DNA from: CAZLXG01 sp964563585
Lineage (GTDB): Bacteria > Bacteroidota > Bacteroidia > Flavobacteriales > Flavobacteriaceae
Reading direction: 5' to 3'
Length of the DNA stretch: 40,621 nt
NCBI GenBank assembly: GCA_964563585.1
Contig: CAZLXG010000011.1
Location: 1 to 40,621 of the forward strand
Position 1 is the stretch's first letter, and every line of letters starts with the position of its first letter. The position numbers were made by a program, and so were the translations under genes. The notes below the pieces were generated by a model that worked only from the letters and a program-made list of their open reading frames with translations, made no database searches and was not told where the DNA came from. This document shows positions 9,561 to 17,787 of the stretch, piece after piece.

Positions 9561-10589
9561 CTATTTTATCAATACATTTTTGTATTTATTTAAGTTTTTA
9601 AGCGTAATTCCTGTACCTCTTACAACAGCTCTTAAAGGGTCTTCTGCAATATAAACTGGTAAGTCTGTTTTTTGCGATAAACGTTTGTCTAAACCACGTA
9701 GCATGGAACCACCACCAGCTAAATAAATACCAGTATTATAAATATCGGCAGCTAATTCAGGAGGCGTTTGCGATAACGTTTCCATAACCGCATCTTCAAT
9801 TCTTAAAATAGATTTATCTAAAGCCTTTGCAATTTCACGATAAGAAATCTGAACCTGTTTTGGTTTCCCAGTTAATAAATCACGTCCTTGAACACTCATG
9901 TCTTCGGGCGGTAAATCTAAATCTTCAGTCGCAGCACCAATCTGTATTTTTATTTTTTCAGCAGTACGTTCACCAACATATAAGTTGTGTTGCGTACGCA
10001 TGTAGTACACAATATCGTTTGTAAATACATCACCCGCAATTTTAACCGATTTGTCGCAAACAATACCACCAAGAGCAATAACAGCAATTTCGGTTGTTCC
10101 ACCACCTATATCCACCACCATATTTCCTTTAGGTTGCATAATATCTACACCAATACCAATTGCTGCAGCCATAGGTTCGTGAATTAAATAAACCTCTTTC
10201 CCGTTAACACGTTCAGCACTTTCTTTTACCGCACGCATTTCCACTTCTGTAATTCCAGACGGAATACAAATAACCAAACGAAGTGCTGGCGTAAAAAATT
10301 TCTTTTTTAAAGCAGGTATATTTTTAATAAACAGAGTTAGCATTTGTTCAGACGCATCAAAATCGGCAATAACACCATCTTTCAAAGGTCTAATAGTTTT
10401 TATGTTTTCATGTGTTTTACCTTGCATCAAACTAGCTTCCTGTCCAACAGCAATTATTTTACCAGTAATTCTATCGCGCGCCACTATCGATGGTGCATCA
10501 ACAACAACTTTATCGTTATGTATAATAAGCGTGTTTGCAGTGCCTAAATCTATTGCAATTTCTTCGGTTAAGAAATCAAAAAATCCCAT
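9561..10589 (-). CDS. mreB: Rod shape-determining actin homologue MreB
   Basis: 342 residues, full family length. Actin/Hsp70 ATPase motifs are clear: phosphate 1 DLGTANTLI (about 15-23), phosphate 2 DIGGGTTEIAVIALGG, and the adenosine motif GGGSMLRGLD near the C-terminus. It polymerises under the inner membrane and directs lateral wall synthesis. It is the first gene of the series mreB-mreC-mreD-mrdA-rodA-deformylase-like lipoprotein on the minus strand. About 180 nt separate its start from the structured repeat that follows purH. A TACATTTA near-match to the -7 box lies in that gap, so it probably has its own promoter, though that site is weak. Confidence 0.97.
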   Translation of the reverse strand: MGFFDFLTEEIAIDLGTANTLIIHNDKVVVDAPSIVARDRITGKIIAVGQEASLMQGKTHENIKTIRPLKDGVIADFDASEQMLTLFIKNIPALKKKFFTPALRLVICIPSGITEVEMRAVKESAERVNGKEVYLIHEPMAAAIGIGVDIMQPKGNMVVDIGGGTTEIAVIALGGIVCDKSVKIAGDVFTNDIVYYMRTQHNLYVGERTAEKIKIQIGAATEDLDLPPEDMSVQGRDLLTGKPKQVQISYREIAKALDKSILRIEDAVMETLSQTPPELAADIYNTGIYLAGGGSMLRGLDKRLSQKTDLPVYIAEDPLRAVVRGTGITLKNLNKYKNVLIK

Positions 10590-10769
10590 GTGCTATAATT
10601 TGGTTTATGTGGGTTAAAAAACGAATCTTGTAAATGTAATAAAAGTTAGTAAATATTTGCGGTTTAAGCGTGCTCAAATTTTATTGAAACATAAACTAAA
10701 CTAGTTATACGCACTTTGTCGATTTTTAGACGGTTTACAGAAGTTTTTTTAATCAATTTTAAATTATTT

Positions 10770-10859
10770 GGGCGTTTCCTTTCAGGTCGGGCTATTCACT
10801 ATATCTTTTTTTTGCCATATATGGCAGCAAAAAAGGATGCCGCTACTATCCCTAACGCG
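10770..10859 (-). ncRNA. Structured flavobacterial repeat/RNA candidate, copy A
   Basis: On the minus strand the element starts GCGTTAGGGATAGTAGCGG, then CATCC, and ends AAACGCCC. The ends pair (GCGTT/AACGC) and GGAT pairs with ATCC. A palindrome TGCCATATATGGCA (10813-10826) forms an inner hairpin. The conserved block AGATATAGTGAATAGCCCGAC follows. Copies with the same conserved blocks but different hairpin arms lie at 20212-20294 and 37009-37109. This copy begins about 7 nt after the purH stop, in the same orientation, so it may be the purH 3' UTR. It may belong to the Flavo-1 RNA class known from Flavobacteria; that name is from memory and not verified. Confidence 0.6.
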
Positions 10860-10865
10860 AGCCAG

Positions 10866-12398
10866 TTAATGTTTAAAATGACGTGTTCCAGTAAATACCA
10901 TAGCAACATCGTTATCATTACAATAATCAATACTTAACTGGTCTTTTATAGAGCCGCCAGGTTGAATTACAGCACTAACACCCGCGTTTTTAGCAATCTC
11001 TACACAATCTGGAAACGGGAAAAATGCATCACTCGCCATAACCGAACCATTTAAATCGAAATTAAACGATTGTGCTTTGTGTATTGCTTGGTTTAAAGCA
11101 TCAACACGACTCGTTTGTCCCGTTCCGCAAGCGCATAATTGTTTGTCTTTTACTAAAACAATTGTGTTAGATTTAGTGTGCTTACAAATTTTTGAAGCAA
11201 AGATTAAATCATCTAATTCACTATCGGTTGGTTTGCTGTTTGTTATGTTGGTTAGACCTTCAACAGTATCAGTGACATTATTTTTTTCTTGAAGTAAAAT
11301 ACCGTTAAGGCAACTTCTAACAATCATTTTTGGGAATTCAACATCTTTTAAAATTAAAAGAATTCTATTTTTCTTTCCTTTTAAAATTTCTAAAGCTTCT
11401 TTAGAAAAAGAAGGCGCAATTACAACCTCGCAAAATAAATTATGTATTTCTTCTGCTGTAGTTTTATCAATTTCTTTATTACTAATTAAAACACCACCAA
11501 AAGCCGAAACTGGGTCGCCAGCTAAAGCATCAACATAAGCTTGGTGCAACGTGTCGCGTTGTGCTAAACCACAAGCATTGTTATGTTTTAAAATGGCAAA
11601 TGTTGGTTTGTCATCTTTAAATTCCAATATTAAATTTACAGCAGCATCAACATCTAAAAGGTTGTTGTAGCTTAATTCTTTACCATGAAGTTTTGTGAAT
11701 AAGGCATCAAAATCTCCAAAGAAAAATCCTTTTTGATGTGGATTTTCGCCATAACGTAAAACTTTACCATTCGTTTCGCTAATTTTTAAGGCAGCTTCAT
11801 CATGGTTTTTATTAAAATAATTAAAGATTGCTGTATCGTAATGTGATGACACATTAAAAGCTTTACCTGTAAAACGTTTTCTGTTTTCTACCGAAATGCT
11901 TCCATTGTTTTCAGAAATAAGTTCTAAAAATTCAGCATAATCATTAACAGATGATACACAAATAACATCAGCATAATTTTTTGCAGCGGCACGAATTAAC
12001 GAAATACCACCAATATCAATTTTTTCAATAATATCTTCTTCGCTAGCTCCAGAAGCTACGGTTTTTTCAAATGGGTATAAATCAACAATAACAACATCTA
12101 TTTGTGGAATTTCAAACTCTGCTAATTCAGCAACATCACCTGCATGACTTTGTCTGTTTAAAATACCGCCAAATACTTTGGGGTGCAACGTTTTTACACG
12201 ACCGCCAAGAATAGAAGGGTAGGATGTAACTTCTTCCACCGGAACAACATCAATACCTAAATCGTTAATAAATTTTTGCGTGCCACCTGTGGAATATATA
12301 ATTACACCTTGTTCGTTCAATTTTTCTACAATTGGCGCTAAACCATCTTTACTAAATACAGAAATTAGTGCAGATTTAATCGTTTTTTCGTTGCTCAT
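10866..12398 (-). CDS. purH: Bifunctional AICAR transformylase / IMP cyclohydrolase
   Basis: 510 residues, normal length. It catalyses the last two steps of purine synthesis: formylation of AICAR with 10-formyl-THF, then ring closure to IMP. The N-terminal MGS-like cyclohydrolase domain (1 to about 150) has the STGGTQKFI and GGRVKTLHPKVFGGIL motifs. The transformylase part has RYGENPHQ and the catalytic KHNNACG motif, then SDAFFPFPD and QPGGSIKDQ near the end. It stands alone on the minus strand, with a candidate -7 box 36 nt upstream, and is followed at once by structured repeat copy A. Confidence 0.97.
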   Translation of the reverse strand: MSNEKTIKSALISVFSKDGLAPIVEKLNEQGVIIYSTGGTQKFINDLGIDVVPVEEVTSYPSILGGRVKTLHPKVFGGILNRQSHAGDVAELAEFEIPQIDVVIVDLYPFEKTVASGASEEDIIEKIDIGGISLIRAAAKNYADVICVSSVNDYAEFLELISENNGSISVENRKRFTGKAFNVSSHYDTAIFNYFNKNHDEAALKISETNGKVLRYGENPHQKGFFFGDFDALFTKLHGKELSYNNLLDVDAAVNLILEFKDDKPTFAILKHNNACGLAQRDTLHQAYVDALAGDPVSAFGGVLISNKEIDKTTAEEIHNLFCEVVIAPSFSKEALEILKGKKNRILLILKDVEFPKMIVRSCLNGILLQEKNNVTDTVEGLTNITNSKPTDSELDDLIFASKICKHTKSNTIVLVKDKQLCACGTGQTSRVDALNQAIHKAQSFNFDLNGSVMASDAFFPFPDCVEIAKNAGVSAVIQPGGSIKDQLSIDYCNDNDVAMVFTGTRHFKH

Positions 12399-12433
12399 TT
12401 TGTTATGTTGTTGCGTTGTGTTATTTAAAGCAT

Positions 12434-12441
12434 CAAAAATA
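12434..12441 (-). promoter_or_regulatory. Candidate -7 box for purH
   Basis: The minus strand reads TATTTTTG, an exact match to the Bacteroidota -7 consensus TAnnTTTG, 36 nt before the purH start. No convincing TTG -33 element lies at the right distance, and such A/T octamers occur often by chance. Confidence 0.35.
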
Positions 12442-12511
12442 ACATTATGCTGTGTTTTTAGTTAGTGAAAAGTGAGTGGATTTTTCAACGAAAACAGGAA
12501 GTTGTTAACAA

Positions 12512-12967
12512 CTATAATATTTCAGCAACTTTATTACAAACAAACTCTAAAAAACGTTCGTCTTTTTCGGTAAACGGGTTTGGAGTGTTGGAGTCGATAT
12601 CAATTTGTCCAATATTTTTGCCATTTATAAAAATTGGGATAACAATTTCAGCTTTAACAGTAATGCTACATGCAATATAATTGTCTTGAGCCGATACATC
12701 GGGTACTACAAAATTCTCGTTACTAATAGCAACTTGTCCACAAATACCTTTTCCAAAAGGAATAATAGTATGGTCGGTCGGTTTACCAACATAAGGGCCT
12801 AAAAAAAGCTCTTCTTTATCGCCGTTTTTAAAATAAAAACCAATCCAATTGTAGTAGTCAACATTAACTTCTAACAATTCGCAAATTGCGAGTAAGCGTT
12901 CATCAACAGTTTTATTTGTGTTTAAAATAATACTTTCAGCTTTCGGTTTTAGTTGTTCAAAATTCAT
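12512..12967 (-). CDS. GAF domain free methionine-(R)-sulfoxide reductase (fRMsr)
   Basis: 151 residues making a single GAF domain of the YebR/fRMsr type: YNWIGFYF, LGPYVGKP, IPFGKGICGQVA, PDV, YIACSITVKAEIVIPI and GQIDIDS are all family hallmarks. The enzyme reduces free methionine-R-sulfoxide in the cytoplasm. Two of the cysteines used by the E. coli enzyme are present (in GKGICG and YIACS). The position of the first one, just after the GKP segment, carries Thr/Asp (GKPTDH) instead. Disulfide exchange must therefore use the remaining pair, or the activity differs. It is a monocistronic gene upstream of purH on the minus strand, about 110 nt away. Confidence 0.85.
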   Translation of the reverse strand: MNFEQLKPKAESIILNTNKTVDERLLAICELLEVNVDYYNWIGFYFKNGDKEELFLGPYVGKPTDHTIIPFGKGICGQVAISNENFVVPDVSAQDNYIACSITVKAEIVIPIFINGKNIGQIDIDSNTPNPFTEKDERFLEFVCNKVAEIL

Positions 12968-13127
12968 CTTAAAATCTCAATTATCGAATAAACTGACTTA
13001 AATAAGGGTATAAGGAAATCAAAGGAAATGCATTAAATATTTAGAAACAAGCTTTAGAAGTAATTAAATATCGATTATTGAGCAAAAGTATTTAAAAAGA
13101 TGTAAATTCGATATTACTTTTTAAAAT

Positions 13128-13670
13128 TTGAAGAATTTTTTTTTAAAATACAAATTGGTTATAAAGTTTATGCTTACTTTTTTGTTGGTATATGTTGTGC
13201 TTTCCGTTGGTTATAAATTTTATTTAGATGTTTCCGATGGTTCAAAATTCTATCCAGATTATGTAACGCATTTGGTTGCTAAACAAACCGAAAATTTACT
13301 AAATACAGTTGGTTATGATTCACATGTTTTACCACATCCAGACGAACCATCAATGAAACTAATTGTAAAAGGAAAGTATTTAGCACGTGTTATAGAAGGT
13401 TGTAATTCTATTAGTGTGTTAATTTTATTTGTATCATTTATTGTTGCGTTTTCGGGTAAATTAAAAACCACATTTTTTTATATGCTTTTTGGGTGCGTTT
13501 TAATTTATATAGTAAACTTATTACGTATTGTTTTTTTTGCAATGGCATTGTATCATTATCCAGAATATCAAGATATTTTACATGGCACTATTTTTCCAGC
13601 TATTATTTATGGAATAATGTTTTTATTGTGGATTTTTTGGGTGAATCGGTTTTCTAATTTGAAAACATAA
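13128..13670 (+). CDS. xrtF: Exosortase family protein XrtF
   Basis: 180 residues with five or more hydrophobic segments. The exosortase/archaeosortase catalytic triad is visible: Cys92 in EGCNSIS, Arg133 in NLLRI and His152 in HGTIFP. This family cleaves C-terminal sorting signals at the membrane. XrtF is the small flavobacterial form, whose substrates are not established to my knowledge. The frame opens after a TAA at 13122 and the first usable codon is TTG at 13128. The peptide from there (KNFFLKYKLVIKF) fits the family N-terminus, so TTG initiation is likely; the next ATG (13170) would remove part of the first helix. The partner gene follows after 2 nt. Confidence 0.9.
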   Translation: MKNFFLKYKLVIKFMLTFLLVYVVLSVGYKFYLDVSDGSKFYPDYVTHLVAKQTENLLNTVGYDSHVLPHPDEPSMKLIVKGKYLARVIEGCNSISVLILFVSFIVAFSGKLKTTFFYMLFGCVLIYIVNLLRIVFFAMALYHYPEYQDILHGTIFPAIIYGIMFLLWIFWVNRFSNLKT

Positions 13671-13672
13671 AA

Positions 13673-14101
13673 ATGAATAAATTCACAAAATACATACTGC
13701 TTTTTTTGCTTTTTGGATTATTGATTTTAATCCGAATGTTTGAAAGTAATTTGTTTTACGACCCATACATTTCGTTTTTTAAAAACGACTATTTGTATAA
13801 TTCTGCGCCAGAGTTTGAAAGCCTTAAACTTATTGCGTTTGCAGTTTTTCGCTATCTATTGAACACCATAATTTCGTTAGCTATTTTATATGTGTTTTTT
13901 AAAGATAAAGACATTGTTAAATTTTCTGCGATTGTTTATGGCATTGCTTTTATTATTTTAATTTTCATGTATTTATATTTTGTTTTCAACCCAAAGCAAG
14001 AAACTTATTATTTGTTTTTTAATGTGCGCCGGTTTTTAATTCAGCCCATTATTTTAATCTTATTATTACCCGCTTTTTACTACCATAAATTAAAAAAGTA
14101 A
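13673..14101 (+). CDS. Exosortase F system-associated membrane protein
   Basis: 142 residues, about four membrane helices, with charged motifs typical of the small protein paired with XrtF: IRMFESNLFYDPY near the N-terminus and FNVRRFLIQPIIL near the C-terminus. It starts 2 nt after the xrtF stop, so the two are one operon. Its biochemical role is unknown; the fixed pairing suggests an accessory subunit of the sortase. A perfect 13-bp hairpin overlapping its stop codon probably ends the transcript. Confidence 0.85.
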   Translation: MNKFTKYILLFLLFGLLILIRMFESNLFYDPYISFFKNDYLYNSAPEFESLKLIAFAVFRYLLNTIISLAILYVFFKDKDIVKFSAIVYGIAFIILIFMYLYFVFNPKQETYYLFFNVRRFLIQPIILILLLPAFYYHKLKK

Positions 14102-14125
14102 AGCTATTAAGGTTTACTTTTTTAA
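14090..14125 (+). terminator. Hairpin terminator after the xrtF operon
   Basis: TTAAAAAAGTAAA (14090-14102) pairs perfectly with TTTACTTTTTTAA (14113-14125) across a 10-nt loop. The arms supply an A run and a T run, so it could act in both directions. The stop codon of the preceding gene lies inside the left arm. Confidence 0.65.
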
Positions 14126-14165
14126 TTTCCTTTACTTGCATTAAATATTTAAGTTGCTTTTTTTG

Positions 14166-14173
14166 TATTTTTG
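14166..14173 (+). promoter_or_regulatory. Candidate -7 box just before the metal cluster
   Basis: TATTTTTG followed by CAAA matches the Bacteroidota -7 consensus TAnnTTTG exactly. It ends only 4 nt before the GTG that best fits the start of the next gene, which would make the mRNA nearly leaderless. No well-spaced -33 TTG was found. Confidence 0.4.
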
Positions 14174-14177
14174 CAAA

Positions 14178-14579
14178 GTGATAAAACAAGTTTTACATAA
14201 AATTTTTTCTGCACTAATAGCATTATTAGTATTGTTTTCAACAGTATCGTTTACTATTAAAAAGCATTTTTGTGGTGATGTATTGGTTGATATTTCTATT
14301 TTTACTGAGGTTGAAAAATGTAATATGGAAGCATTTGAGATTTTTCAAAAGAAAACGTGTTGTAAAGATGAAATTGATGTTGTAAAAGGTCAAGATAAAT
14401 TGAAATTTTCTACGTTTGAAGACTTAGATTTTGAGCATCAACAGCTTCTTGTTTCATTTATCACTTCGTATCGTAATCTTTTTAAAAGTTTGCCAAAGCA
14501 AATAATTCCATATAAAGATTATTCTCCACCCAATTTGGTTGCCGACATACAGGTTATAGACCAAGTTTTCCTTATTTGA
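14178..14579 (+). CDS. HYC_CC_PP family small secreted protein
   Basis: 133 residues from GTG at 14178. The frame opens further upstream (14154, TTG), but MIKQVLHKIF followed by a hydrophobic stretch matches the family N-terminus and gives a clear signal peptide (about residues 1-27). The family's signature groups are present in order: HFCG (30-33, usually HYCG), CC (61-62) and a PP pair near the C-terminus (YSPPNL). Function is not established. The invariant His/Cys groups and the position at the head of an HMA/TonB-receptor cluster suggest periplasmic metal binding, copper being the natural guess (inference). An 86-nt gap leads to the next gene. Confidence 0.8.
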   Translation: MIKQVLHKIFSALIALLVLFSTVSFTIKKHFCGDVLVDISIFTEVEKCNMEAFEIFQKKTCCKDEIDVVKGQDKLKFSTFEDLDFEHQQLLVSFITSYRNLFKSLPKQIIPYKDYSPPNLVADIQVIDQVFLI

Positions 14580-14665
14580 TAAATAGATTTTTATAATAAT
14601 TCCCATGAAGAAGGGGATATCTTAAAGGCTTTTACTTACGCGGAATTTTTTCAAATTTTATAACA

Positions 14666-15173
14666 ATGAAACATACATATACAATTACAGGAATGACCTG
14701 TAATGGTTGCAGAACTTCAGTCGAAGACAAGCTAAATGCTTTAGAAGATGGTATTTTTGCTTCAGTGAGTTTAGAAAAATCTGAAGCTATTATAGAAATG
14801 AAACATCACGTTTCAACTGAAACCTTACAAAAAGCGATATCAGATAAATATTCAATTTCAGAAAAAAAAGAAACGAATGTTTTTCAATCAACAATTGTAA
14901 AAGAAGAAAAATCGGAGCTACAACAGCTTTTTCCTTTATTCTTAATTTTTACATTCATCATTGGAGCATCTATTTTATTAAACATCAAACCTTGGCAAAC
15001 CAATGGGTTTATGTTCGATTTTATGGGTCTATTCTATATCGTTTTTAGCTTTTTTAAGTTTTTAGATTTAAAAGGATTTCCAGAATCATTTAAAATGTAC
15101 GACCCGCTAGCAAAAGCAATTCCCGTTTATGATTGTTATGGCAATTATCATGCTTATTAAAACCTATAACTAA
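14666..15173 (+). pseudogene. HMA domain + MauE/DoxX-like membrane protein, broken by an internal deletion
   Basis: The readable frame (14666-15160, 164 residues) has an N-terminal heavy-metal-associated domain with the metal motif MTCNGC (Cys12, Cys15). One or two membrane helices (about 92-140) and the segment KGFPESFKMYDPLAKAIPVY follow. Intact relatives, as I recall them, continue for about 75-80 more residues of membrane domain and end IMIVMAxxML. Here the frame turns into a short unrelated tail (DCYGNYHAY) and stops. The +1 frame from 15129 reads MIVMAIIMLIKTYN and stops at 15171-15173, overlapping the ATG of the receptor gene as TAATG. This is the remnant of the original C-terminus. 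An out-of-frame internal deletion therefore removed most of the membrane domain. The HMA half could still be made. Confidence 0.75.
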
Positions 15174-17410
15174 TGAAAAAATTACTATATATATTAATAA
15201 TGCTTCCTTCTTTATTGTTTTCACAAGAAAAAATTAGTGGAATGATTATGGAAGCTAACGAGAAAAACGAACATATAAGTTTGCCAGGAGCAAATGTATA
15301 TTGGCTAGATACAGCAGTTGGTACAGTTACTGATATTGACGGGAAATTCACAATTCCATATAAAAAAGAATACACAAAACTGGTGATAAGTTATGTTGGT
15401 TTTAAAACCGATACCATTACAATAACCGAACCCAAAATGGTACATTATTGGTTGCAGCCAACCGATAATTTAGATGCGATTACAATTACATCAAGAAAGC
15501 AAGCAACAGCAAAATCGTATTTGCAGGCGCAAAATATTTTTACGGTTAGTAGTGACGAATTGTTAAAAGCTGCATGTTGTAATTTGTCTGAAAGTTTTGA
15601 AACCAACCCGTCTATTGACGTTAATTTTGCTGATGCAGTAACGGGAACCCGACAAATAAAAATGTTAGGTTTAACGAGTAAATATCTTTTAATTACAACT
15701 GAAAATATTCCATCTATTCGTGGTGCATCACAAGCCTATGGACTAAGTTTTATACCAGGAACTTGGGTAGAAAGTATTCAAATTACAAAAGGAGCTGGAA
15801 GTGTTGTTAATGGTTACGAAAGTATTTCTGGACAAATAAATGCTGAATTGGTAAAGCCAACAACCGATAATAAATTGTATGTCAATTTATATGGTGCAAG
15901 TAGCGAACGTTTAGAATTAAACACACATTTTAATACAAAAGTGAGCGATAAATGGAGTACAGGATTGTATTTACACGGTAATACACAAAACAAAAAGCAT
16001 GATGTAAATAATGATGGGTTTATGGATATGCCAATCTATAATCAAATAAATGTGATGAACCGTTGGCAATACACTAATTTGGAAAAAGGATTTGTAAGTT
16101 TTATTAATTTAAAGTTTTTAAATGATGAAAAGCAAACAGGTCAATTAAATTTTAATCCAAAAACAGATAAATTAACAACCAATGCTTGGGGAAGCGAAAT
16201 AGATACGCAACGTTATGAGTTGTCTGCAAAATTGGGTTATGTAAATCCTGAAATCCCGTACCAAAGTTTAGGTGTACAGTTTGCGTTTAGTCATCATAAA
16301 CAAGAATCTTATTTTGGATTGAATCAATATAATATTACTCATAATAGTATGTATTCTAATCTGATTTATAATTCTATTATTTCAGATTCACGTCATAAAA
16401 TAAAAACAGGTATTAGTTTTACTTATGATAATTATGATGAGTTAGTACAAACATCAACTTTTAAAAGAAACGAGCGTTCGTTTGGAGGTTTTTTTGAATA
16501 TAATTATGATAACCTTGATAAGTTAAATCTTACTGCTGGTGTGCGTATAGATAATCATAATTTATTAGGCACTTTTATTACGCCTAGATTGCATTTGCGT
16601 TATACACCTTGGGAAAAATCGGCTTTACGTGCATCTATTGGAAGAGGAAAGCGTAGTGCCAATATTTTTGCCGAAAACCAGAATATTTTTGCAACTTCAC
16701 GCCAAATAAATGTTTTAAATATTACAGGAGATGTGTATGGTTTAGATGCTGAAATAGCCTGGAATTATGGTGTGTCATATTTACAAGGGTTTAATTTGTT
16801 TAATAGAAAAGGGGATTTAACTTTAGACTTTTATATAACTGATTTTCAAAACCAAGTAGTGGTAGATTACGAAAATCCAACAGAAGTGAATTTCTATAAT
16901 TTAGAAGGCGATAGTTATGCAAATAGTTTTCAAGCCGAATTTAATTATAATGTATTTGAGTATTTTGATTTGCGTTTAGCTTATAAGTATTACGATGTTA
17001 AAACAGATTACATTTCAGGGAAATTTACAAAACCATTAATGCCAAAGCATCGTTTATTCGCAAATGCTTCATACGAAACACATGCACATAAAAATGAAAA
17101 TCACTGGAAGTTTGATGCTACTTTTAATTGGTTGGGAGAGCAGCGTTTTTCTTCAACAGTAACAAATCCTATTCAATATCAATTACCAGAATATACATCA
17201 ACATTAGGAACTTTAAATGTTCAAGTAACAAAAGTGTTTTCTAATAAATTTGAAGTATATTTAGGTGGTGAAAATGTGACTAATGTAAAACAGAATAATC
17301 CAATTTTGGGAGCAGACAACCCATTTGGAGCGAATTTTGATACAACCTTTGTGTATGGTCCAATTTTTGGAAGTATGTATTATGCAGGATTAAGATTTAA
17401 AATAAAATAA
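15173..17410 (+). CDS. TonB-dependent outer-membrane receptor, probably for a metal ion or metal chelate
   Basis: 745 residues. There is a signal peptide (1 to about 18, ending LLFSQ), then a carboxypeptidase-regulatory-like beta-sandwich (about 21-100, with PGANVYWLDTAVGTVTDIDGKF), then a plug domain (about 105-230). The plug contains an unusual Cys135-Cys136 pair in KAACCNLSESFE and IQITKGAGSVVNGYESISGQIN. A 22-strand-type barrel runs to a C-terminus ending in aromatic/Lys residues (YYAGLRFKIK). It imports a ligand across the outer membrane using TonB energy. Flanking HMA-domain genes on both sides and the cysteine pair point to a metal substrate, most likely copper (inference). The next gene starts 5 nt downstream. 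Confidence 0.9.
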   Translation: MKKLLYILIMLPSLLFSQEKISGMIMEANEKNEHISLPGANVYWLDTAVGTVTDIDGKFTIPYKKEYTKLVISYVGFKTDTITITEPKMVHYWLQPTDNLDAITITSRKQATAKSYLQAQNIFTVSSDELLKAACCNLSESFETNPSIDVNFADAVTGTRQIKMLGLTSKYLLITTENIPSIRGASQAYGLSFIPGTWVESIQITKGAGSVVNGYESISGQINAELVKPTTDNKLYVNLYGASSERLELNTHFNTKVSDKWSTGLYLHGNTQNKKHDVNNDGFMDMPIYNQINVMNRWQYTNLEKGFVSFINLKFLNDEKQTGQLNFNPKTDKLTTNAWGSEIDTQRYELSAKLGYVNPEIPYQSLGVQFAFSHHKQESYFGLNQYNITHNSMYSNLIYNSIISDSRHKIKTGISFTYDNYDELVQTSTFKRNERSFGGFFEYNYDNLDKLNLTAGVRIDNHNLLGTFITPRLHLRYTPWEKSALRASIGRGKRSANIFAENQNIFATSRQINVLNITGDVYGLDAEIAWNYGVSYLQGFNLFNRKGDLTLDFYITDFQNQVVVDYENPTEVNFYNLEGDSYANSFQAEFNYNVFEYFDLRLAYKYYDVKTDYISGKFTKPLMPKHRLFANASYETHAHKNENHWKFDATFNWLGEQRFSSTVTNPIQYQLPEYTSTLGTLNVQVTKVFSNKFEVYLGGENVTNVKQNNPILGADNPFGANFDTTFVYGPIFGSMYYAGLRFKIK

Positions 17411-17415
17411 TAATT

Positions 17416-17769
17416 ATGAAAAAAATAATAGCAGTATTAGCAATATTAGTAAGTACAGTGACATTTGCACAAAATAAAAATGCAAAAGCGTCTTTTGAAG
17501 TTGATGGTGTTTGTATGATGTGTAAAGCACGTATTGAAAAAGCATGTATTACCACAAAAGGTGTGAAATCGGCAGTTTGGAATGTAAACACACATGAACT
17601 TAAATTGATTTTTGATGAACGTAAAACTGATCTAAAAACAATTCAATCAAATATCGTGGCTGTTGGTCATGATACTAAAGAATTAAAAGCTTCTGATGAG
17701 GTTTATAATGCAATTGACCCATGTTGTAAATATAGAGATGAAGAAGTTGTTAAGGATCACAAAAACTAA
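17416..17769 (+). CDS. Periplasmic heavy-metal-associated (HMA) domain protein
   Basis: 117 residues: signal peptide (1-19, ending TFAQ), then one ferredoxin-like HMA domain with the metal motif VCMMC (Cys33, Cys36) and a further Cys44. The C-terminal tail has a CC pair (IDPCCKYRD) and a late His, extra candidate ligands not found in plain HMA chaperones. It probably shuttles Cu(I) or a similar ion in the periplasm, to or from the receptor encoded 5 nt upstream. The HMA fold is certain from the motif and length; the metal identity is inferred. Confidence 0.88.
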   Translation: MKKIIAVLAILVSTVTFAQNKNAKASFEVDGVCMMCKARIEKACITTKGVKSAVWNVNTHELKLIFDERKTDLKTIQSNIVAVGHDTKELKASDEVYNAIDPCCKYRDEEVVKDHKN

Positions 17770-17787
17770 CTTTAAATAAATCAAATT

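Noticed and set aside
11077..11292. Plus-strand 71-residue frame inside purH
   Set aside because: Antisense to conserved purH sequence with no start context or family resemblance.
14592..14625. TCCC/GGGGA hairpin before the broken HMA gene as a riboswitch
   Set aside because: The stem is only 4 bp and no conserved metal-riboswitch core was recognised.
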